This document shows positions 59,425-64,000 of a stretch of DNA of 64,000 nt, one piece after another (the stretch's first letter is position 1; each line of letters starts with the position of its first letter). A program made the translations under genes and the position numbers. Under the pieces are notes generated by a model that saw nothing but the letters and a program-made list of their open reading frames with translations, made no database searches and had not been told where the DNA came from. The stretch covers positions 615,459,744 to 615,523,743 of the forward strand of contig NC_133328.1 of assembly GCF_042186555.1 (NCBI RefSeq). The letters are read 5' to 3'. Source of the DNA: Aquarana catesbeiana. Lineage: Eukaryota > Chordata > Amphibia > Anura > Ranidae.

Positions 59425-60424
59425 CTGTGTGAGAAAAACATGGGATTGTGGGTAAATCACATAAACCCATGTATTTCCTAGTAGTTAAGAGGGCTGAGCT
59501 GGAAGGGAGTATTTGTCTTTTAGACACATTCCCTTTTAATGACACTGCAGTGAGAGGCGTGCCTCCACTGCAGCATTTTTATTGAACAGCTGGGGCTAAT
59601 GATACTTTACCATTGGTCCAAGACTCCAAGCTGCCCATTGAGCTCAGTGCCTCTGACAAGAAGTGAGGAAAGGCTCTGTGAGCTCAACCTCTCAGTCTGC
59701 TGCAAACAGAGTGTGCCAGCTTGTATTTAAACCGGCCGCTCTGTATGTAACTTCTGACAGGCTGCACACAGAGCCCCGTATCTCCAGAACCATAGGTCGT
59801 AGGAGCCCCAAATTTACCAGTGGTGGGGTAGGACTTAGGCTACCTACCTCACCAAATTTGGGGTCTCTGTGACCTCAGATTGCCGCGCTATGACCCTCAA
59901 AGCTCGATTTAAAAAAAAAAAATGTTTACATTTTTTTATTAATGTTCATGGCAGGTGAGGCAGAGCTTCACCTGCCACCCCTGACTGCACGTCCCTGCTA
60001 GGTGTAAGAGAAACAAGTAAAAGGGGTGAAAAATGCATATTTTCATGCACTCTCTTTAGGCTCCATGCACAATGTTCTTTTAGATGTCTTTCCTCTTTAT
60101 AGGGGAAAAGCAGCCGCAAAAAGGCAGTCAAAGCCTCATTATGCATTTGTGCATATTGTGCGCATTCAAGTGTATGGCATTAATGTATTTTTTTTTTGGC
60201 CAGAATATTTATTCTGGCCATTAGAATGAATTAACACGCAAGCGCACATAAACGCATAGTGTTAATACGTATTTATGCACTTTTATGTGTGTTTGTGCAT
60301 TTTTTTTCTACCCAAATGCTTCTCTGTTGAACACGCAAGTACTGTTTTTTTGTTTTTTTTCTACCTTCAAACACCTGTAAGCTTCTATGTGTGCCTGGAC
60401 ACATAGGCTGTCATGGAGGGGTGT

Positions 60425-60803
60425 TCAGAGGCAGAAAAAAAAAGTTAAAAAACCTTCAGTATGCAGCCCCTTCCCCTGCAGCCCCCACTAATACTTACCC
60501 GAGCCGAATCACGATCCAGCGATGTGCATGACAGCGGCTGCTCTCCCAGGTCTCTGCCTCCTGATTGGATCCCGTTGCTGTCAATTACAGCTGACAGCCA
60601 CTGAGGAGAGACTGGGGGCGGGGCCAAGCCCCCTTCTCTGTGTCTTATGGATACACATTGGGGGACTCAAGCAGCTTGCTATGGGGGCACTCAGAGAAGA
60701 GGAGGGGCCAGGAGCGTGGTGGGGGACTCTAGAAGAAGAGGATCTGGGCTGCTCTGTGCAAACTATTACACAGAGCAGGTAAGTATAACATGTTTTTTAT
60801 TTT

Positions 60804-60806
<3 letters not shown>
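60425..60806 (+). mobile_element. Family C copy 4, both ends lost
   Basis: Matches copies 2 and 3 from AAAAAACCTTCAGTATGCAGC to GAGCAG|GTAAGTATAAC (boundary 60778/60779). The right terminus is replaced by (TA)n and the left lacks TTAA. Confidence 0.8.

Positions 60807-60880
<74 letters not shown>
60807..60880. repeat. (TA)n microsatellite
   Basis: About 35 nearly uninterrupted TA units directly after the family C copy. Confidence 0.97.
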
Positions 60881-60881
<1 letters not shown>

Positions 60882-61010
60882 CTAAATAAATAAAAATACC
60901 TTTAATATCATAATATCACTTACATTTTTCTGCCATATCCTGGCAGAAAGATCTAGCGTGGATAGGAGTATTTTACGTATTATGCCCATGTGCATGAAGC
61001 CATAGGACAC

Positions 61011-61466
61011 AATGGGAATCCCCATGTTCTAGAACAGCTTTTCAGATCACTCAGAACCAGGCCTACAGACCATTATTCCTTCCCTTGCAACTAACATTAA
61101 CATGTATATAAGGGGAAAAAAACACTATTCAATACATCTGTACAATATACTGTATTTACATGTTTTGTTATTTTAAGAATGCTGCAACTACAGAAATATA
61201 CCTGTAGACCTGCCAGCAATCCAGTGAGCCCCTGACTTCCTGTTTGAGCTGACAATGCTGCCTCTGCTACACTGAGGTCTCAAGCAAAATTGTCAGCACT
61301 GCCCAAGTCTCATGTCTGTACTACAGAACACCTTCCCCTTATGTTATGAGGCTAACAAGAGGGGAGGTGTTCTGTAATCCAGTAGGCAGGGCTTATATCT
61401 CTGTTTGGGATGACAGCGCAGCTTCTACAGCCATACAAAAACAGCTGTAATAGGGCTGGGTACACT
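61011..61466. other. Intron, nothing firm
   Basis: No clear repeat ends. The 61200-61420 stretch is GC-moderate with no open frame of note. Confidence 0.35.
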
Positions 61467-62058
61467 CTATTACTATTATTATTATCCAGGATTTATATAG
61501 CGCCAACAGTTTACTTTGCGCTTTACAATATAAAAAGGGAGACAATCGAGTAATAATACAATAATAACAGGAGTATTAAGAGGGCCCTGCTTAGAAGAGC
61601 TTACAATCTAATAGGGTGGGGCAGGTGGTACAAAAAGTTGTAACTGTGGGGAATGAGCTGATGGAAGTGGTAGGAGATAAGTTGGAGACATGATAGGCTT
61701 TCCTGGAGAGATGAGTTTTCAGGGATTGCCTGAAGGTAGCAAGAGTAGGGGATAGCCGGACAGGTTGAAGTAGCGAGTTCCAGAGGATGGGAGAGGCTCT
61801 AGAGAAATCCTGGAGACGAGCATGGGAGGAGGAGACGAGAGAGCTTGAGAGTAGGAGGTCTTGAGAACAGCGGAGAGGACGATTTGGGTGATATTTGGAG
61901 ACAAGTTTGGTGATGTAGCTCGGGGCAGAGTTGTGAATGGCTTTGTATGTTGTGGTCAGTATTTTGAATTTAATTCGCTGGGTGATTGGGAGCCAGTGTA
62001 GAGATTGGAGGAACAAAAAGTTGGGAGCTTTTTTTGTGAAGATGATACACAGAACAAT
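61467..62058 (-). mobile_element. L2 LINE 3' end
   Basis: The minus-strand frame 62106-61591 has LQSLHWLPITQRIKFKIL, TYKAIHNSAPSYITKLV and ASPILWNSLLQPVRLSPTLA, the ordered C-terminal motifs of L2 reverse transcriptase proteins. The 3' tail has GATTGTAAGCTCTTC, GCGCTATATAAATCCTGG and an (ATT)n end. 5'-truncated near 62015. Its tail matches those of the two SINEs in this window. Confidence 0.93.
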
Positions 62059-63022
62059 AAGACAATACAAAGGATGACCTGCCACTAGCCTTATGGTCTT
62101 TAACACATCCTGAGTCTCTGGTCTCTAAACTTGTAGATCAAGAAAGTCAAGAAAAAGTCATAAGGTCTTATTTGCATACTTCTTGGTGGTAAGTGATCCA
62201 AAGTACCGAAGCCAGGGGTCAAGAATGGCAGCCAGGCAACTAGCATTTGCTCAACAATTTTCAGATTGCCTTTATAACCAAGATATTGGCTCTTAGATAT
62301 CCCCACTCTGCCCTGATTATCCTGGAGTGTACGCTCCGCTGTCCAATCCCTCTCTAAGTTATACTGATGTATGCAAGCTGTGCCACGTATATTTACAGCA
62401 GCTGCCCAGATTTCATTCCCTGCTGCAAATTTGTTTTCTGAATAAAAAGAGCCAACATAATTTGGCTTCTATGTGATAAAAAATCCCAGATCTTATTTAA
62501 AGAAAATTGCAAAAGTTTAATTTGCTGGAACGGAGCGCTCTGGCACTCAATCTTGTTTTTCTCAAAACTTTTTTTTTCCCTCAAAGTCACTTATGCAGAA
62601 TGGTAATTTGCAAAGTGCGGAATTAGGTAGCAGTAAAAAAAAAAAAAAAAAAAGAAACCACAAGAGATGGAATTTGCATGAATACGCTGCACATAAAATT
62701 GTATAATGTGTACTACATGGATGCTTTAGTCACTAGCTGAAAGTAAGCCAATGTTTTAGGCAAGGGAGATTTCTGAACTGTGTCATTTAAAATCCTTAGA
62801 GTAGAATCGATTTTTTATTTGTCTTTTTAACCTTTAAGTGAAAGTTGTCCTCTTCAAAGTGAATCTTTCCTTTGCCCATGCACAGCAAAGAAAGGGCCCA
62901 CATTTCCTCCCTCCACAGAAGCATGTACTCACCTTTCCCCCCTACCTCATATGCTCATTAAGGAGATTTTGCTTAGACTTCCTGTCCAGCACTTTCTGCA
63001 TAGCATTTGGATGGCAGATGTG
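62059..63022. other. Intron, nothing recognised
   Basis: Poly-A tract at 62634-62656. The minus frame 62590-62393 and others show no domain. Confidence 0.4.
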
Positions 63023-63467
63023 TTATGCCGCGAACACACGAGCGGACTTTTCGACCGGACTGGTCCGACGGTCTTTCCGACGGACATTCGGCGGACTTCC
63101 GATGGACTTTCCGAACAAACGGACTTGCCTACACACGATCACACCAAAGTCCGACGGATTCGTACGTGATGACGTACGACCGGACTAAAATAAGGAAGTT
63201 GGTAGCCAGTAGCCAATAGCTGCCCGAGCATCGGTGTTCGTCCGTCGGACTAGCATACAAACGAGCGGACTTTTCGATAGGAACTGGGTCCGACGGAGTT
63301 CCGACGTAAAGATTTGACACATGTTCCAAATCTAAAGTCCGTCAGATTTTCGACCCGAAAAAGTCCGCTGCAGGTCCGATGAAGCCCACACACGGTCGAA
63401 TTGTCCGCCGGACTCGGTCTGTCGGACCAGTCCGGTTGAAAAGTCCGCTCGTGTGTACGCGGCATTA
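63023..63467. mobile_element. TAATGCCC-family element copy 3
   Basis: Ends TTATGCCGCGAACACACGAG and CTCGTGTGTACGCGGCATTA are inverted repeats. The interior has CGGACTTTTCGACCGGACT-type words on both strands, making several mirror-image frames that are not genes. Confidence 0.9.
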
Positions 63468-64000
63468 GTAGAGCACAGGACCCAAAATAAGGGGGAATAT
63501 GATTTTGCATCCAAATTTTTGAGGCAGCACAGCCAAGGCTTGTGTACAGGTGAAAGTGCTGCAACCACTGACTTGACATCCCAGAGGCTTCAGAACTCGG
63601 TGCTCAGGCTGCAAGGTCTCTGAAAACCATACTAGTAGACAAACTTCAATAGACAAACTTCAATAGAAAGCCGGCATTTTGATAGGTATCAACAAAGGCT
63701 TTTTGGCAAAGTGGCATACTGTACAGCCAGAAAAACCAATGCGTTTCGGCCAGCCGTTTCAGCCGATTGTTTTTTCTGGCTTTATATCACTTTCCCAATA
63801 AGGATAACCATTTGCTGATACCTACCGAAGTGCTGGCTTTCTACTAAAGCTCAGCAAAGGCATCCTTGGGGGATCCTGGAGTAGTCTAAAGAATGTGAAA
63901 AAGATCACCACAAACATCATGTAAGTCCTGTAAATATTTATTGCAAATGACAGGAGTTCAGAAGAAAAAGCCAACACATTTTCGTGGCTCACTACTTTTC
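63468..64000. other. Intron with dispersed repeat fragment
   Basis: GAAAGCCGGCATTTTGATAG (63665) pairs inversely with GAAGTGCTGGCTTTCTA (63827), enclosing GCGTTTCGGCCAGCCG. This may be one more inverted-repeat element of about 180 bp. The end of the window is otherwise unrecognised. Confidence 0.45.

Larger units (their letters stand above)
58200..59997. mobile_element. hAT-like element with two nested TTAA elements
   Basis: Ends CAGGGACGTGC and GCACGTCCCTG are perfect inverted repeats, flanked by identical CTAGGTGT at 58192-58199 and 59998-60005. Nested inside are a TTAACC-family fragment (58260-58738) and a family B element (58992-59424). The right part (59760-59900) has AGAGCCCCGTATCTCC and GGAGCCCCAAATTTACC, words like those of the 57139-58100 modules. 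Confidence 0.93.
60056..61010. mobile_element. Inverted-repeat element hosting family C copy 4
   Basis: Ends TTTAGGCTCCATGCACAATG and CCCATGTGCATGAAGCCATA are imperfect inverted repeats. The interior is rich in TATGCATTTGTGC/GCGCATT words and is split by the nested element and a (TA)n tract. Confidence 0.6.

Noticed and set aside
43721..64000. Search for the preceding ADCY8 exon (helices before the LWCD exon)
   Set aside because: No minus-strand stretch matching the expected membrane helix with a phase-0 donor was seen; it probably lies beyond the window.

Overview
This is vertebrate nuclear DNA, most likely from a true frog (Ranidae or close relative). Two things point there: minus-strand exons of an adenylyl cyclase 8 gene (ADCY8), and a dense load of transposon families typical of anurans (CR1 and L2 LINEs, V-type SINEs, Tc1 elements, hAT-like and TTAA-terminated short elements, a Ty3/Gypsy chromodomain element). 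The species is inferred from repeat style and was not tested by search.

The only host gene I can support is ADCY8. Four coding exons lie on the minus strand at 43720-43631, 37993-37821, 29991-29910 and 4231-4073. All have AG/GT junctions and compatible phases (0, 2, 0), and together give 168 codons. They run from the glycosylated extracellular loop of the second membrane domain, through three transmembrane helices, into the start of the C2 catalytic region. The introns are 5.6, 7.8 and 25.7 kb. I did not see the exons before and after this set, so both ends of the gene lie outside the window or were missed.

The rest is intronic repeat. From 0.4 to 10 kb: several short DNA elements and a truncated CR1. 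10.9-14.1 kb: one hAT-like element swollen by a minisatellite and an 878-bp tandem duplication. 18.9-20.7 kb: a hAT-like element with a 27-bp minisatellite and a SINE. 20.9-26.4 kb: four broken Tc1/mariner-type elements. 27.3-29.5 kb: a minisatellite interrupted by a Gypsy remnant with its LTR. 30.5-34 kb: a CR1 with esterase, endonuclease and reverse transcriptase regions. 34.9-37.3 kb: a minisatellite split by another hAT-like element. 38-42.9 kb: a degenerate local tandem array. 43.9-46.4 kb: a 31-bp minisatellite inside a DNA element. 46.9-64 kb: two solo LTRs, a fold-back Tc1, a 0.9-kb palindrome, a tandem palindromic element, a nested hAT and an L2 3' end.

Two themes run through the window. 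First, elements with hAT-like ends and 8-bp target duplications repeatedly contain minisatellites. Second, several otherwise different short elements share TTAA ends, and one of these families carries a near-consensus 5' splice site. I found no gene cluster, RNA gene, CRISPR array or prokaryote-like system.
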